A model generated the notes under the pieces. It was not told the DNA's origin. It saw nothing but the letters and a program-made list of their open reading frames with translations, and searched no databases. The position numbers and the translations under genes were made by a program. Shown here piece after piece: positions 48,632 to 58,891 of a stretch of DNA of 64,000 nucleotides (position 1 is its first letter; every line of letters begins with the position of its first letter). This DNA is from Yoonia vestfoldensis SKA53 (lineage in GTDB: Bacteria; Pseudomonadota; Alphaproteobacteria; Rhodobacterales; Rhodobacteraceae). The DNA lies in assembly GCF_000152785.1 (NCBI RefSeq), contig NZ_CH672414.1:2586443-2650442 (forward strand), written 5' to 3'.

Positions 48632-49558
48632 TTACAATTTGCCGGTCAGTTCCGGCAGCGCCACGAACAGATCGGCGACAAGGCCGTAATCGGCGACCTG
48701 GAAAATCGGTGCTTCTTCGTCCTTGTTGATCGCGACGATGATCTTGCTGTCCTTCATGCCCGCAAGGTGCTGGATCGCACCGGAAATGCCGACGGCGACG
48801 TACAGATCGGGGGCGACGACCTTGCCGGTCTGCCCGACCTGCCAGTCATTCGGCGCATAGCCGCTGTCCACGGCGGCGCGCGATGCACCGACAGCGGCAC
48901 CCAGCTTGTCTGCCAGTTTCTCGATCAGGGCGAAATCGGCCAGCGACCCCAGCCCGCGCCCGCCCGACACGACAACGCCTGCCGATGTCAGTTCGGGGCG
49001 GTCAGAGGCGGCAACCCTGTCTTCGACCCATTCCGACAGGCCGGGGTTGTTGGCTGCGCCGATCACCTCGACCGTGGCGGACCCGCCCATGCCGGCGGCG
49101 TCAAAGCCCGCGGTGCGGATCGTCATCACCTTGGTCGCATCGGTGGATTTGACGGTCTGGATCGCGTTGCCCGCATAGATCGGGCGTTCAAACGTATCGG
49201 CGTCGATGATGCCGGTCACTTCGGAAATCACCATCACGTCCAGCAAGGCCGCGACGCGCGGCATCACGTTTTTCGCATCCGCCGTGCCGGGGGCGGCGAT
49301 ATGGGTGTAATCGCCCGCCAGAGACACGATGAGTGCGGCTGTCGGTTCGGCCAGACGGTGGCCAAGGGCCGCGTCTTCGGCGCAAAGCACGCGCGCCACG
49401 CCGTCGATTTTCGCGGCCTCATCTGCCGCTGCACGCGCCGAGGCACCAGCGCAAAGCACGGTCACATCACCCAGCGCCTTGGCAGCGGTCACGGCCTTTG
49501 CGGTCGCATCGATGGCCAGGGCGCCATCGGTCACTTCACCAATCAACAAAACAGCCAT
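48632..49558 (-). CDS. etfA: Electron transfer flavoprotein alpha subunit
   Basis: 308 residues. EtfA and EtfB form the FAD/AMP heterodimer that carries electrons from acyl-CoA dehydrogenases to ETF:ubiquinone oxidoreductase. The C-terminal FAD-binding domain has [34 protein letters not shown] and [10 protein letters not shown]. Its start overlaps by one base the etfB stop (TAATG), so translation is coupled. Clear partner for the acyl-CoA dehydrogenase at 37.1-38.8 kb. Confidence 0.96.
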   Translation of the reverse strand: MAVLLIGEVTDGALAIDATAKAVTAAKALGDVTVLCAGASARAAADEAAKIDGVARVLCAEDAALGHRLAEPTAALIVSLAGDYTHIAAPGTADAKNVMPRVAALLDVMVISEVTGIIDADTFERPIYAGNAIQTVKSTDATKVMTIRTAGFDAAGMGGSATVEVIGAANNPGLSEWVEDRVAASDRPELTSAGVVVSGGRGLGSLADFALIEKLADKLGAAVGASRAAVDSGYAPNDWQVGQTGKVVAPDLYVAVGISGAIQHLAGMKDSKIIVAINKDEEAPIFQVADYGLVADLFVALPELTGKL

Positions 49559-50316
49559 TACACAGCCCCCGCTTCTTTGAGTTTCTCGACCAGTTCGTCC
49601 ACGGATTTGACAATGATCCCGGCCTTGCGCGTGCCGGGTTCGACGGTTTTCACGACGCTCAGGCGCGGCGTGACATCGACACCGTAATCGGCAGGGGTTT
49701 TCTCATCCAAAGGCTTTTTCTTGGCCTTCATGATATTGGGCAAGGAGGCATAGCGCGGTTCGTTCAGCCGAAGATCGACGCTGATGATCGTGGGCATCTT
49801 GACCTTGATGGTCTGCAAACCGCCGTCCACTTCACGCGTGACGGTGGCATGGTCGCCGTCGATGCTGACCTCGGATGCAAAGGTCGCCTGCGACCAGCCC
49901 AGCAGCGCCGACAACATTTGCCCCGTGGCGTTCATGTCATTGTCGATGGCCTGCTTGCCGCAGATCACCAGACCGGGGTTTTCTTCCTTGACGATCGCGG
50001 CAAGGATTTTCGCAACGGCGAGGGGTTCGATATCCTGATGCACGTCCTCGCTGGCGACAACCAGAATGGCGCGGTCAGCGCCCATCGCCAGTGCGGTGCG
50101 CAAGGTTTCCTGCGCCTGCTTGACGCCGATGGACACGGCCACGACCTCTTCGACCGTGCCAGCCTCGCGCAGGCGGATCGCCTCTTCGACGGCGATTTCG
50201 TCGAAAGGGTTCATGGACATTTTGACATTGGCAAGATCGACACCGGAACCATCCGCCTTGACGCGGACCTTCACGTTATAGTCGATCACGCGCTTGACAG
50301 GTACGAGCACCTTCAT
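49558..50316 (-). CDS. etfB: Electron transfer flavoprotein beta subunit
   Basis: 252 residues. [20 protein letters not shown] at the N-terminus and [16 protein letters not shown] are the family signature, with the AMP-binding region near residues 120-135. ATG 50316 is chosen; a longer frame to 50343 has no support. GGAGAAACGCAG precedes it. First gene of the etfB-etfA pair. Confidence 0.96.
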   Translation of the reverse strand: MKVLVPVKRVIDYNVKVRVKADGSGVDLANVKMSMNPFDEIAVEEAIRLREAGTVEEVVAVSIGVKQAQETLRTALAMGADRAILVVASEDVHQDIEPLAVAKILAAIVKEENPGLVICGKQAIDNDMNATGQMLSALLGWSQATFASEVSIDGDHATVTREVDGGLQTIKVKMPTIISVDLRLNEPRYASLPNIMKAKKKPLDEKTPADYGVDVTPRLSVVKTVEPGTRKAGIIVKSVDELVEKLKEAGAV

Positions 50317-50443
50317 CTGCGTTTCTCCCATAGAATTCATCATGCGGTCTGTTGCAGTAACTAGCGACTACCACCCGATGACAACAGTGCAAAATCGACG
50401 CGGCAAGTGTCAGGGACGCCACGTTTCTGGCCCAGGGGTCAGC

Positions 50444-50468
50444 TAAGGTGGGTTGAAACCCACCCTAC
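50444..50468. repeat. Dispersed GTAAGGTGG-type hairpin, copy 2
   Basis: TAAGGTGGGTT and AACCCACCCTA are separated by GA; the stem has one A-C mismatch at the third pair. It begins one base after the stop codon of the cobalamin adenosyltransferase gene (minus strand) and lies before the etfB promoter region. Confidence 0.8.
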
Positions 50469-50469
50469 G

Positions 50470-51042
50470 TCAGCGGTTTGCCCCCGGAATCCACAAAACA
50501 TCGGCCCGTCCGTCGTCATTGGCGATGCGCGATGCCTGAAAAAACCAGTCTGACAACCGGTTGAGATATTTTGCCGCCGCTGGATTGACCGCCTCGGCCC
50601 CGGCCAGTTCCACCGTCAGCCGTTCGGCGCGCCGCGACACTGTCCGGCACAGATGCAGATGCGCCGCCAGCGCAGACCCGCCCGGCAACACGAAACTGCG
50701 CAGGGGTTCGACCTTGGCGGTCATCGCGTCGATCTGGCTTTCCAGCCGCGCGACCTGTGCATCGCTCATGCGCAGCACGGTATAGCCAGCCTCGCCGTCT
50801 TTTGCCATGTCGGGGCGGCACAGGTCCGCGCCCAGATCGAACAGATCATTCTGGATCATCGCCAGATACGCGTCCATTTCGCCCGTGGCGTGCAGGCGTG
50901 CCATGCCGACCGTGGCGTTGGTTTCATCGACCGTGCCATAGGCATTCACCCGCAGCGCGTATTTCGCCACGCGGTCACCATTGCCCAGTGCCGTTTGCCC
51001 AGCATCGCCGGTTTTCGTGTAGATCTTGTTCAGCACCACCAT
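50470..51042 (-). CDS. ATP:cob(I)alamin adenosyltransferase, PduO type
   Basis: 190 residues. YTKTGDAGQTALGNGDRV near residue 8 is the nucleotide-binding site, and CRTVSRRAERL plus YLNRLSDWFF are PduO signatures. It makes adenosylcobalamin, a cofactor needed by the mutases of the ethylmalonyl-CoA and propionate routes. It follows the HIG1-like gene after 4 bases; ATG 51042. Confidence 0.93.
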   Translation of the reverse strand: MVVLNKIYTKTGDAGQTALGNGDRVAKYALRVNAYGTVDETNATVGMARLHATGEMDAYLAMIQNDLFDLGADLCRPDMAKDGEAGYTVLRMSDAQVARLESQIDAMTAKVEPLRSFVLPGGSALAAHLHLCRTVSRRAERLTVELAGAEAVNPAAAKYLNRLSDWFFQASRIANDDGRADVLWIPGANR

Positions 51043-51046
51043 GTGG

Positions 51047-51253
51047 TCAGCCCCCTTGTCCGCGACGATAAACGAATAGCACGATCAGGATCACCGCGAC
51101 GAATTGCGCACCGATCCGCCAGCGCATGATCTTGTTGGCATTCTTGCGATAAAAATCGCCGCCTTTGCCAAAAGACCCGATGCCGAGCAATAAGATGCCA
51201 AGCACCAGCAGCACCGCAACAGCCACAAGCCAGAAAAGAGGGTCGTTTGCCAT
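51047..51253 (-). CDS. Twin transmembrane HIG1-like small protein
   Basis: 68 residues with two hydrophobic helices (residues 7-26 and 46-62) separated by GGDFYRKNANKIMRWR. This RKxxN...MRWR link is typical of HIG1-domain proteins; in mitochondria HIG1 proteins assist respiratory supercomplexes. The bacterial role is unknown. It precedes the cobalamin adenosyltransferase gene. Confidence 0.8.
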   Translation of the reverse strand: MANDPLFWLVAVAVLLVLGILLLGIGSFGKGGDFYRKNANKIMRWRIGAQFVAVILIVLFVYRRGQGG

Positions 51254-51313
51254 GATGGTCTTCCTTTGGTCGTGTCAGCGCGACCTAGCGCCGCGCGCAC
51301 AGATAGCAATCCT

Positions 51314-52141
51314 CTATCCGCGCAGCAGCACCGCATCAAGCAATCGCGTCGGCAGCAGCCGCCGCATCAGCCCCGCCAGATAGGTGGGCCGCGTGACATA
51401 ATAGCGCGGTTTCGGCTTGGCCGCTGTCACCGCATGCAACAGTTTCGCGGTCACGGCACTGGCGGGCAGTTCAAATCGGTCCGGCCCGCTGTCGGTATAA
51501 AGCCGCGCCAGCAGTGTCTTGTAGTCATCCGCGCGCGCTGACCCCTGCCAATCGATCCAGCGTTCGAAATGGGGAATGGCGTTCTTGCGGATGTCTGACG
51601 TGATTGGGCCGGGTTCGATCAGGATAACTTTGATACCGGTGCCGGCCATTTCCAGCCGCAGCACATCGGTCAACCCTTCCAGCGCGAATTTGCTGGCGAC
51701 ATAGGCCCCCCGCCACGGGATGCCGACCAGCCCCAGCACGGACGAACAATTCACGATCCGCCCATGCCCCTGCGCGCGCATCACGGGGATCACCGCGCGG
51801 GTCAACGCGTGCCAGCCAAAGAAATTCGTCTCGAAGACTGCGCGCAATCCGTCAACCGGCAGATCCTCGACAGCGCCCGGCAGCGCATGGGCGCCGTTGT
51901 TGTACAGCGCATCCAGCGTGCCGCCCGTTGCGGCCAGCACCTCGGCCAGACCTGTGGCGATGCTGGCCTCATCGGTGTAATCAATGCGCGGGCTTTCAAA
52001 CCCCAACCCCGCCAGACGCGCGCAATCCTCGGCCTTGCGACAAGAGGCGAACACGCGCCAGCCCGCGGCCCGCATGCCCTGCGCCGCGTCGAAGCCGATG
52101 CCCGACGAGGCACCCGTGATCAGGATGGATTTCTGCACCAT
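51314..52141 (-). CDS. Short-chain dehydrogenase/reductase (SDR)
   Basis: 275 residues. The cofactor loop TGASSGIG is at residues 9-16, NNGA near 81-84, catalytic Ser133/134, and Tyr147 with Lys151 in YVASK. A classical SDR; substrate not identifiable. The ATG at 52141 ([10 protein letters not shown]) is chosen over upstream starts that add an odd tail. Divergent from parC. Confidence 0.88.
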   Translation of the reverse strand: MVQKSILITGASSGIGFDAAQGMRAAGWRVFASCRKAEDCARLAGLGFESPRIDYTDEASIATGLAEVLAATGGTLDALYNNGAHALPGAVEDLPVDGLRAVFETNFFGWHALTRAVIPVMRAQGHGRIVNCSSVLGLVGIPWRGAYVASKFALEGLTDVLRLEMAGTGIKVILIEPGPITSDIRKNAIPHFERWIDWQGSARADDYKTLLARLYTDSGPDRFELPASAVTAKLLHAVTAAKPKPRYYVTRPTYLAGLMRRLLPTRLLDAVLLRG

Positions 52142-52238
52142 GGCGCAGCTTTCGCAAAACCCCGCGCAAAGGGCAAGCAGCGCCGCATCTCCAATTCCCC
52201 GCTTTACGGGTGAATCCTTGATCGCTACACGACAGAAC

Positions 52239-54542
52239 ATGAGTGATGACAACGAGACAGCCCCCGGCCCAAATGACGTAACCGAATCGCTGCGCAGTGC
52301 GATCGGCGACCGCTATCTGACCTATGCCTTGTCCACGATCATGCACCGTGCGCTGCCCGATGCGCGCGACGGGTTGAAGCCGGTCCACCGCCGTATCCTT
52401 TATGCGATGTCGCGGCTGCGGCTGTCGCCGACGGGGGGCTTTCTGAAATCCGCCAAGATCAGCGGCGACACGATGGGTGATTTCCATCCCCACGGCGATG
52501 CCGCGATCTATGATGCGATGGCGCGCCTCGCGCAGGATTTCAACGTCCGCTATCCGCTGGTGGACGGGCAGGGGAACTTTGGCAATATCGACGGTGATAA
52601 CCCCGCCGCCTCTCGTTACACCGAGGCGCGCATGACCGCCGCCGCCGAGGCGCTGCTGGAAGGTTTGTCCGAGGATGCCGTCGATTTCCGGGATAATTAC
52701 GATGGCCGCCTGACCGAACCATCGGTCCTGCCTGCCAGTTTCCCCAACCTGTTGGCCAACGGGTCCAGCGGCATTGCCGTGGGTATGGCCACGAATATCC
52801 CGCCGCATAACCTGCATGAATTGATCGACGCCTGCCTGCATCTGATCAAATCGCCGGGTGCCGCCGATGACAGCCTGCTGACCCATATCCTTGGCCCCGA
52901 TTTTCCCACGGGCGGTGTGATCGTCGAGCCACCCGAGAATATGGCCGAAGCGTATCGCACTGGCCGCGGGTCGTTCCGCCTGCGCGCGAAATGGGAGGTC
53001 GAGGATCTGGGCCGTGGCCAATGGCAGATCGTCGTGACCGAGATCCCCTATCAGGTACAGAAATCGAAACTGATCGAAAAACTGGCCGAGGTGATCCAGA
53101 CCAAAAAGGTGCCGTTGCTGGCTGACGTGCGCGACGAAAGCGCCGAGGATGTGCGCGTGGTGCTGGAACCGCGCGCGCGGTCGGTCGACCCTGAAATGCT
53201 GATGGGCATGCTGTTTCGCAATTCGGACCTCGAAATCCGGTTCAGCCTGAACATGAACGTGCTGATCGACGGGCTGACCCCCAAGGTCTGTTCCCTCAAA
53301 GAAGTGCTGCGCGCTTTCCTTGACCACCGCCGCGATGTGCTGGTGCGGCGTTCGCGCCACCGGTTGGGCAAGATCGACCACCGTCTGGAAGTGTTGGAAG
53401 GTTTCATCATCGCCTTCCTGCATCTGGACCGGGTGATCGACATCATTCGTTACGATGATGACCCCAAATCCGCCCTGATGGCCGAGGATTGGGCGCATCC
53501 GCACATCCGCGCGACATCCGAAAAGGATTATGTCGGGCCAAAAGCCACCGACCCAGAAATCGCCCTGACCGAAGTGCAGGCCGAGGCGATCCTGAACATG
53601 CGCCTGCGGTCGTTGCGGCGGCTCGAAGAACTCGAACTGATCGCCGAACGTGATGCTTTGAGGGCGGAACGGCAGGGGATCATGGCGCTCTTGGCTGACG
53701 AGGCGCTGCAATGGGCGCGTATCGCGGATGAATTGCGCGAAACCCGCAAGCAATTTGGCCGCACCAGCCCCGGCGGCGCGCGGCGCACGCAATTCGCGCT
53801 GGCCGCCGATGTCGCCTATGTCCCGATCGAGGCGATGATCGACCGCGAACCGATCACAGTTGTCTGTTCGCAGATGGGTTGGGTGCGTGCGATGACCGGC
53901 CATATCGACCTGACGCGCGACTTGAAATTCAAGGATGGCGATGCCGCCCGTTTCACCTTTCACGCCGAAACCACCGATAAATTGCTTGTCTTTGGTGCCA
54001 ACGGGCGGTTTTACACGGTGTCGGCGGCCAATCTGCCCGGCGGGCGCGGCATGGGTGAACCGCTGCGCCTGATGATCGACCTGCCGAACGAGGCGGAAAT
54101 CATCGACATCTTGATCCATAAACCGGGTGAGAAACTGTTGGTCGCATCAACCGACGGCAACGGCTTTGTCGTGCCCGAGGTTGAGGTGGTGGCCCAGACG
54201 CGCGCCGGCAAACAGGTTCTGAACCTTGGTGCCAGCACCGCACGGCTGTGCAAGCGGATCGCCGGCGATCACGTTGCCGTGGTGGGCGAAAACCGCAAAG
54301 TGCTGGTCTTCGGTATCGACGAGCTGCCCGAAATGACCCGTGGCAAAGGCGTGCGCCTGCAAAAATACAAGGACGGCGGGCTGTCGGATGCGACGACATT
54401 TACCTTGGCAGACGGGCTGACATGGCTGGACCCTGCGGGGCGGACGCGGACGCAATCGGAGCTTGATGAATGGATCGGCAAACGCGCCACTGCGGGGCGT
54501 ATGGCACCACGCGGTTTTCCGCGTGACAACCGCTTTACCTGA
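52239..54542 (+). CDS. parC: DNA topoisomerase IV subunit A
   Basis: 767 residues. The DNA-cleaving Tyr127 is in [22 protein letters not shown] and [17 protein letters not shown] form the winged-helix entry. The C-terminal beta-propeller is shorter than in GyrA and no GyrA-box is seen, which supports ParC. ParC decatenates daughter chromosomes with ParE. ATG 52239 gives [11 protein letters not shown]; a frame open farther upstream overlaps the SDR gene and is not used. Confidence 0.93.
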   Translation: MSDDNETAPGPNDVTESLRSAIGDRYLTYALSTIMHRALPDARDGLKPVHRRILYAMSRLRLSPTGGFLKSAKISGDTMGDFHPHGDAAIYDAMARLAQDFNVRYPLVDGQGNFGNIDGDNPAASRYTEARMTAAAEALLEGLSEDAVDFRDNYDGRLTEPSVLPASFPNLLANGSSGIAVGMATNIPPHNLHELIDACLHLIKSPGAADDSLLTHILGPDFPTGGVIVEPPENMAEAYRTGRGSFRLRAKWEVEDLGRGQWQIVVTEIPYQVQKSKLIEKLAEVIQTKKVPLLADVRDESAEDVRVVLEPRARSVDPEMLMGMLFRNSDLEIRFSLNMNVLIDGLTPKVCSLKEVLRAFLDHRRDVLVRRSRHRLGKIDHRLEVLEGFIIAFLHLDRVIDIIRYDDDPKSALMAEDWAHPHIRATSEKDYVGPKATDPEIALTEVQAEAILNMRLRSLRRLEELELIAERDALRAERQGIMALLADEALQWARIADELRETRKQFGRTSPGGARRTQFALAADVAYVPIEAMIDREPITVVCSQMGWVRAMTGHIDLTRDLKFKDGDAARFTFHAETTDKLLVFGANGRFYTVSAANLPGGRGMGEPLRLMIDLPNEAEIIDILIHKPGEKLLVASTDGNGFVVPEVEVVAQTRAGKQVLNLGASTARLCKRIAGDHVAVVGENRKVLVFGIDELPEMTRGKGVRLQKYKDGGLSDATTFTLADGLTWLDPAGRTRTQSELDEWIGKRATAGRMAPRGFPRDNRFT

Positions 54543-54625
54543 TTTTTTCCGCCGTTTGTCACATCGCTGAGAAGAAACGCCGCTACTCCCCTGGTTGAAA
54601 TCAACGCCAGCAAGGAGTGCGCGCC

Positions 54626-56515
54626 ATGAAAGATATCGACACAAAGACCCTGTCTTGGGATGAATGGGATGAACTGCAGCGTCCCGCACTTGCCACAACC
54701 GATTTTGATGCCGTCGTTGACACCGCCTTGTCGCGGCGCGGCTTTCTGGGGGGCGTATTGGCCTTTGGGTCTGGCGCGGCAGTGATGGGCACGGGCTTGC
54801 TGTCGGGTACCTCGGCACAGGCGCAGGCGACCAGCCGTTTCGGTTTCAACGCCATCCCGATTGCAACGGATTTCACCGTGCATGTGCCTGAAGGCTATAC
54901 TTGGCAGCCGGTCGCCAAATGGGGCCAGCCGCTGTTTTCAGATGCCGCCCCGCTGAGCCAGGAAACCGGGGTCGATCTGGCCAGTTCCGATCGCGTGTTC
55001 GGTGAAAATACCGACGGAATGGAATTGTTCAGCATCGGTGGCCGCCAGGTTGTCGCGGTGAACCATGAATATGTGAACCCTGACATCAACCTGCCCCATA
55101 CCGGCGGTGAAACCACCAGCGCGGACGATGCGCGCATCTTGCAGAATATGCAGGGCGTGACAGTGATGGAAGTCGCCGAAGGCGCGAACGGTTGGGACAT
55201 TGTCGTCGATAGCCCGTTCAACCGCCGCATCACCCAGAACACACCCATGACGTTCTCTGGTCCTGCGGCGGGTCATCCGCTGTTGCAGACGGCGGCAGAC
55301 CCCGATGGCATGATCGTGCTGGGCACGTTCAACAATTGTGGATCGGGCAAAACCCCGTGGGGGACCTACCTGACCTGCGAGGAAAACTTTAACGGCTATT
55401 TCGGCTCCACCGATGCTGCCTTTGCGCGGCCTGATGATTACGTCCGATACGGGATCGGGCTGGAAAGCCGGTACGGCTATGAAAAGTTTGATGCCCGTTT
55501 CGATGTCAGCCAGAACGTCAACGAACCCCGCCGTCAGGGCTATGTGGTCGAGATCGACCCATCTGACGCGACATCGACACCCGTGAAACACACCGCGTTG
55601 GGCCGTTTCAAGCACGAGAATGCCGCCGTTGTCGTCGCGCGCGACGGGCGCGTCGTTGTCTATCTGGGCGACGATGAGCGTGGTGAATTTCTGTACAAGT
55701 TCGTTTCAGCCGGTGTTTACACGCCCGGCGGTGAGACAAGCAGCCTGCTGTCGGATGGCCAGCTTTATGTTGCCCGTTTCGCCACTGACATGACTGGTGA
55801 ATGGGTGGCGCTGACCCCAGAGGCAACAGGCATGGATGCTGCCGAAATCGCCGTTTACACGCGCGTCGCCGCGTCCCGCGTCGGCGCCACCACGATGGAC
55901 CGCCCCGAATGGGTCGCCGTCAACCCCGTCGCAATCGAGGGGTATTGCGCCTTGACGAACAATTCGCGCCGCGGCGCGGATGCGACCAATGCCGGTGGCG
56001 ATGCGATGCAGGCCGTCGAAAATTCGCCTAATCCGCGCGAAGCCAACCGGTATGGCCAGATCCTGCGCTGGTTCCCCGATGCAGAGGATCACGCCGCCAC
56101 GACCTTTCACTGGGATCTTTATGTCATGGCGGGCAATCCCACCGTGCATCAAGACGCAAATGCCGGGTCGGCGAACATCAACGAAGGCAACTTGTTCAAC
56201 TCGCCCGATGGCATGATGTTTGACAGTTCTGGTCTGTTGTGGATCCAAACCGACGGTGATGACAGCAACGAAGAAGGTTTTGCCGGCATGGGCAACAACC
56301 AGATGCTGGCAGGTGATCCGGTCACGGGTGAAATCGCGCGCTTCCTGACTGGCCCGAATGGGTCCGAGGTGACAGGTCTGACATGGTCTGCGGACCGTCG
56401 CACCATGTTCGTCGGTATTCAGCACCCCGCTGCGCCGTTCCCGGACGGTGACGGCAAGCTGGCGCGTTCGACCGTCATCGCTGTGAAAAAGGCCGATGGT
56501 GCCGTGATCGGCTGA
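54626..56515 (+). CDS. PhoX-like alkaline phosphatase (DUF839), Tat-exported
   Basis: 629 residues. A twin-arginine signal (SRRGFLGG, Arg37-Arg38) with a following hydrophobic stretch and cleavage around AQAQA sends it to the periplasm. The mature part has the DUF839/PhoX layout: AVNHEYVNPD, WGTYLTCEENFNGYF, GRFKHENAAVV, LYKFVSAGVY and DSSGLLWIQTDGD. PhoX enzymes are calcium- and iron-dependent phosphatases used in phosphate limitation by marine bacteria. AAGGAG stands 8 bases before ATG 54626. I see no good Pho box upstream. Confidence 0.85.
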   Translation: MKDIDTKTLSWDEWDELQRPALATTDFDAVVDTALSRRGFLGGVLAFGSGAAVMGTGLLSGTSAQAQATSRFGFNAIPIATDFTVHVPEGYTWQPVAKWGQPLFSDAAPLSQETGVDLASSDRVFGENTDGMELFSIGGRQVVAVNHEYVNPDINLPHTGGETTSADDARILQNMQGVTVMEVAEGANGWDIVVDSPFNRRITQNTPMTFSGPAAGHPLLQTAADPDGMIVLGTFNNCGSGKTPWGTYLTCEENFNGYFGSTDAAFARPDDYVRYGIGLESRYGYEKFDARFDVSQNVNEPRRQGYVVEIDPSDATSTPVKHTALGRFKHENAAVVVARDGRVVVYLGDDERGEFLYKFVSAGVYTPGGETSSLLSDGQLYVARFATDMTGEWVALTPEATGMDAAEIAVYTRVAASRVGATTMDRPEWVAVNPVAIEGYCALTNNSRRGADATNAGGDAMQAVENSPNPREANRYGQILRWFPDAEDHAATTFHWDLYVMAGNPTVHQDANAGSANINEGNLFNSPDGMMFDSSGLLWIQTDGDDSNEEGFAGMGNNQMLAGDPVTGEIARFLTGPNGSEVTGLTWSADRRTMFVGIQHPAAPFPDGDGKLARSTVIAVKKADGAVIG

Positions 56516-56525
56516 TCTGGCGTAA

Positions 56526-56572
56526 GCGGGCGGGTCTGTACCCGCCCGCCTTTGCCCTGCGGCTTTGCAGGG
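56526..56572 (+). terminator. Two tandem hairpins after the PhoX gene
   Basis: GCGGGCGGGT/ACCCGCCCGC (10-base stem, CTGT loop) at 56526-56549 is followed by CTTT; a second stem CCCTGC/GCAGGG with a 6-base loop is at 56555-56572. They start 10 bases after the phoX-like stop codon and probably end its message before tuf. Confidence 0.75.
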
Positions 56573-56616
56573 TTCGCAACAAAACCGCGAAAAGCCCAGC
56601 AGTGTCCGCATTGCGC

Positions 56617-56645
56617 TTGATTTCCCATCCGTTTCCCAATACATC
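56617..56645 (+). promoter_or_regulatory. Candidate tuf promoter
   Basis: TTGATT at 56617-56622 and TACATC at 56640-56645 are separated by 17 bases. Both are three to four matches to the sigma-70 consensus. It lies about 55 bases before the tuf ATG. Confidence 0.4.
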
Positions 56646-56700
56646 GCCCGCGATGCTGAAACGGGTCACCTCGGCCCCTCTGAAATTAAGGTCCTGAAGA

Positions 56701-57876
56701 ATGGCAAAGGCAAAGTTCGAACGCACCAAACCGCACGTGAACATCGGCACGATCGGTCACGTTGACCACGGCAAGACGACGCTGACGGCGGCGATCACCA
56801 AGTATTTCGGCGATTTCAAGGCCTACGACCAGATCGACGGCGCGCCCGAAGAAAAGGCCCGCGGGATCACGATTTCGACCGCGCACGTGGAATACGAATC
56901 CGAAGCGCGCCATTATGCGCACGTCGATTGCCCCGGCCACGCCGACTATGTGAAGAACATGATCACCGGTGCCGCCCAGATGGACGGCGCGATCCTTGTT
57001 GTGAACGCTGCTGACGGCCCGATGCCGCAGACCCGCGAGCACATCCTGCTGGGCCGTCAGGTCGGCATTCCATACATGGTCGTGTACATGAACAAGGTCG
57101 ACCAGGTGGATGACGCCGAACTGCTGGAACTGGTCGAGATGGAAATCCGCGAGCTTCTGTCCAAATACGACTATCCCGGCGATGATATCCCCGTCATCCC
57201 CGGCTCTGCGCTGCATGCGATGAACGGCACCCAGCCTGAAATCGGTGAAAGCTCGATCCGTGCGCTGATCGCGGCTGTCGACGAATACATCCCGACACCG
57301 GCACGCGCGGTCGACCTGCCGTTCCTGATGCCGATCGAAGACGTGTTCTCGATCTCTGGCCGTGGCACGGTTGTGACCGGTCGTGTGGAACGCGGTGTGG
57401 TGAACGTGGGCGACGAGATTGAAATCGTCGGTATCCGCGACACCAAGAAGACCATCTGTACCGGTGTGGAAATGTTCCGCAAACTGCTGGACAGCGGCCA
57501 GGCTGGCGACAACATCGGTGCGCTGCTGCGCGGTGTTGACCGTGAAGGTGTTGAGCGTGGGCAGATTCTGTGCAAGCCCGGTTCGGTCAAGCCGCACACC
57601 AAGTTTGAAGCCGAAGCCTATATTCTGACCAAGGAAGAGGGCGGTCGTCACACACCGTTCTTTGCGAACTACCGCCCACAATTCTACTTCCGCACGACGG
57701 ATGTGACCGGGACTGTTGTTCTGCCAGAAGGCACCGAGATGGTGATGCCCGGCGACAACCTGAAGTTCGAAGTTGAACTGATCGCGCCGATCGCGATGGA
57801 AGAAGGCCTGCGTTTCGCGATCCGCGAAGGCGGCCGGACTGTCGGCGCCGGCGTTGTGTCGAAGATCCTGCTGTAA
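56701..57876 (+). CDS. tuf: Elongation factor Tu
   Basis: 391 residues. The G1 loop GHVDHGKT is at residues 19-26, G3 is DCPGHADY, and G4 NKVD lies near residue 135. Domains II and III are complete to [10 protein letters not shown]. It carries aminoacyl-tRNA to the ribosome. The codons are strongly biased to the preferred set. Alphaproteobacteria often have a second tuf near rpsJ; that cannot be seen here. It ends in a hairpin repeat and a strong terminator. Confidence 0.98.
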   Translation: MAKAKFERTKPHVNIGTIGHVDHGKTTLTAAITKYFGDFKAYDQIDGAPEEKARGITISTAHVEYESEARHYAHVDCPGHADYVKNMITGAAQMDGAILVVNAADGPMPQTREHILLGRQVGIPYMVVYMNKVDQVDDAELLELVEMEIRELLSKYDYPGDDIPVIPGSALHAMNGTQPEIGESSIRALIAAVDEYIPTPARAVDLPFLMPIEDVFSISGRGTVVTGRVERGVVNVGDEIEIVGIRDTKKTICTGVEMFRKLLDSGQAGDNIGALLRGVDREGVERGQILCKPGSVKPHTKFEAEAYILTKEEGGRHTPFFANYRPQFYFRTTDVTGTVVLPEGTEMVMPGDNLKFEVELIAPIAMEEGLRFAIREGGRTVGAGVVSKILL

Positions 57877-57890
57877 AAAGCACAGGCAAA

Positions 57891-57916
57891 GTAAGGTGGG
57901 TCTTGACCCACCCTAC
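57891..57916. repeat. Dispersed GTAAGGTGG-type hairpin, copy 3
   Basis: GTAAGGTGGGTC and GACCCACCCTAC are separated by TT, with one A-C mismatch. It starts 14 bases after the tuf stop and ends 7 bases before the tuf terminator. It is the best match to the family consensus. Confidence 0.85.
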
Positions 57917-57923
57917 GCCAAAC

Positions 57924-57952
57924 AAAGGCCGCCCCGAAAAGGGCGGCCTTTT
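57924..57952 (+). terminator. Intrinsic terminator of tuf
   Basis: AAAGGCCGCCC/GGGCGGCCTTT forms an 11-base stem around CGAAAA, followed by a short T-run. It can also serve the convergent DUF374 gene. Confidence 0.9.
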
Positions 57953-57976
57953 GCGTTTCACCGCAGCTTGTGGCCT

Positions 57977-58654
57977 CTAGCGGCTGATCAGCCTGTCGGC
58001 CCGCGCCGTTGTCGCGTCCATGAAGCGGCGCATCTGCTCGCGCAGATTGCTGCGCGTGGCGTCGTCCGGCTTGCGCGGGACTGTACCCTCGAACCGCGCA
58101 AACACCATAGCGCCATGCCCAAACAGGCGCGGCACCAGCATCCGGTCCCATGTGTTCAACCGCAGCCCGCGCGTTGTGGCGAAAGCATAACAGAATACCG
58201 GCACGCCGGTGATACGCGCCCATTCAAGCGGCGCATCCTTGACCTGATAGGCGGGACCGAGCGGCCCGTCAGCGGTCATCCCGATACTGATGCCCTCGCG
58301 GACCCGTTTCAGCACGATCCGCGACGCGGCAAGGTTGGTGGTCTGGCGCGACATCTGAATGGATCGCAGGCCGACACGGCGTTGCAAGGCACCCGACACG
58401 CGGCCGATGGGCGAGGAATCGTAAAGGCTGGTCAGCGGGCCATCGGCGACCGGCCAATGCAACGCCGCCATTACCGACCGGCCATGCCACATGACAAGCA
58501 GAACAGGGCCCTGCGCCAGTGCGGCGCGCAGGTCATCCAGCCCTTCGACCTGCCAACGGGTCGTGCGGTTGCACAGCGCCAGATAGCTGCCGGCCAAACT
58601 GGCCAGTAGCGAGGCTAGTCTTTGCGATTGTTCGATCCGTCTGCGCAGGGACAA
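57977..58654 (-). CDS. DUF374 lysophospholipid acyltransferase-like protein
   Basis: 225 residues. VLLVMWHGRSVMA near residue 52 and GMTADGPLGPAYQVKDA near residue 125 are the DUF374 signature. The family belongs to the lysophospholipid acyltransferase superfamily; a role in lipid A or lipid acylation is likely but the substrate is unknown. ATG 58654 (MSLRRRIEQS). Convergent with tuf and divergent from tRNA-Trp. Confidence 0.85.
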   Translation of the reverse strand: MSLRRRIEQSQRLASLLASLAGSYLALCNRTTRWQVEGLDDLRAALAQGPVLLVMWHGRSVMAALHWPVADGPLTSLYDSSPIGRVSGALQRRVGLRSIQMSRQTTNLAASRIVLKRVREGISIGMTADGPLGPAYQVKDAPLEWARITGVPVFCYAFATTRGLRLNTWDRMLVPRLFGHGAMVFARFEGTVPRKPDDATRSNLREQMRRFMDATTARADRLISR

Positions 58655-58773
58655 GGGTGGCCTTTCGGGCTTGGTTCGTCTTGTGTTTCGACATTTCTGA
58701 CGCCGAAGACAAGTCTGCGCTACCTTGGGTCTTGATCCTGCCCTGATTTGCGACTAATCCGACATTCGGCCAT

Positions 58774-58849
58774 AGGGGTATAGCTCAGTTGGTAGAGCGA
58801 CGGTCTCCAAAACCGTAGGTCTGGAGTTCGAGTCTCCATGCCCCTGCCA
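58774..58849 (+). tRNA. tRNA-Trp (CCA)
   Basis: A complete 76-base cloverleaf with the 3' CCA encoded. The acceptor arm AGGGGTA/TGCCCCT has one T-G pair; the D arm is GCTC/GAGC; the anticodon stem ACGGT/ACCGT holds the loop CTCCAAA with anticodon CCA at 58807-58809; the T arm TGGAG/CTCCA encloses TTCGAGT. tRNA-Trp ahead of secE is normal in alphaproteobacteria. Confidence 0.98.
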
Positions 58850-58891
58850 GGCCCGGATCGGAACGGCAAGTGCCGAAGGATCATCACCGAC

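Noticed and set aside
51996..54119. 707-codon open frame on the minus strand across parC
   Set aside because: It lies antisense to a clear ParC protein with the catalytic Tyr; its product is rich in Arg, Gln, His and Gly with no family signature. This is the usual high-GC shadow of a real gene.
54543..54625. Weak Pho-box-like TTTGTCAC before the PhoX gene
   Set aside because: Only one half-site of the CTGTCAT-type direct repeat is near consensus; the second half is absent. Not reported as a regulatory site.
58838..58891. ATG inside tRNA-Trp as the start of the sulfotransferase-like gene
   Set aside because: The codons lie in the T arm and acceptor of the tRNA, and the added residues do not fit the family. 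ATG 58892 gives the expected N-terminus before the PAPS-like loop.
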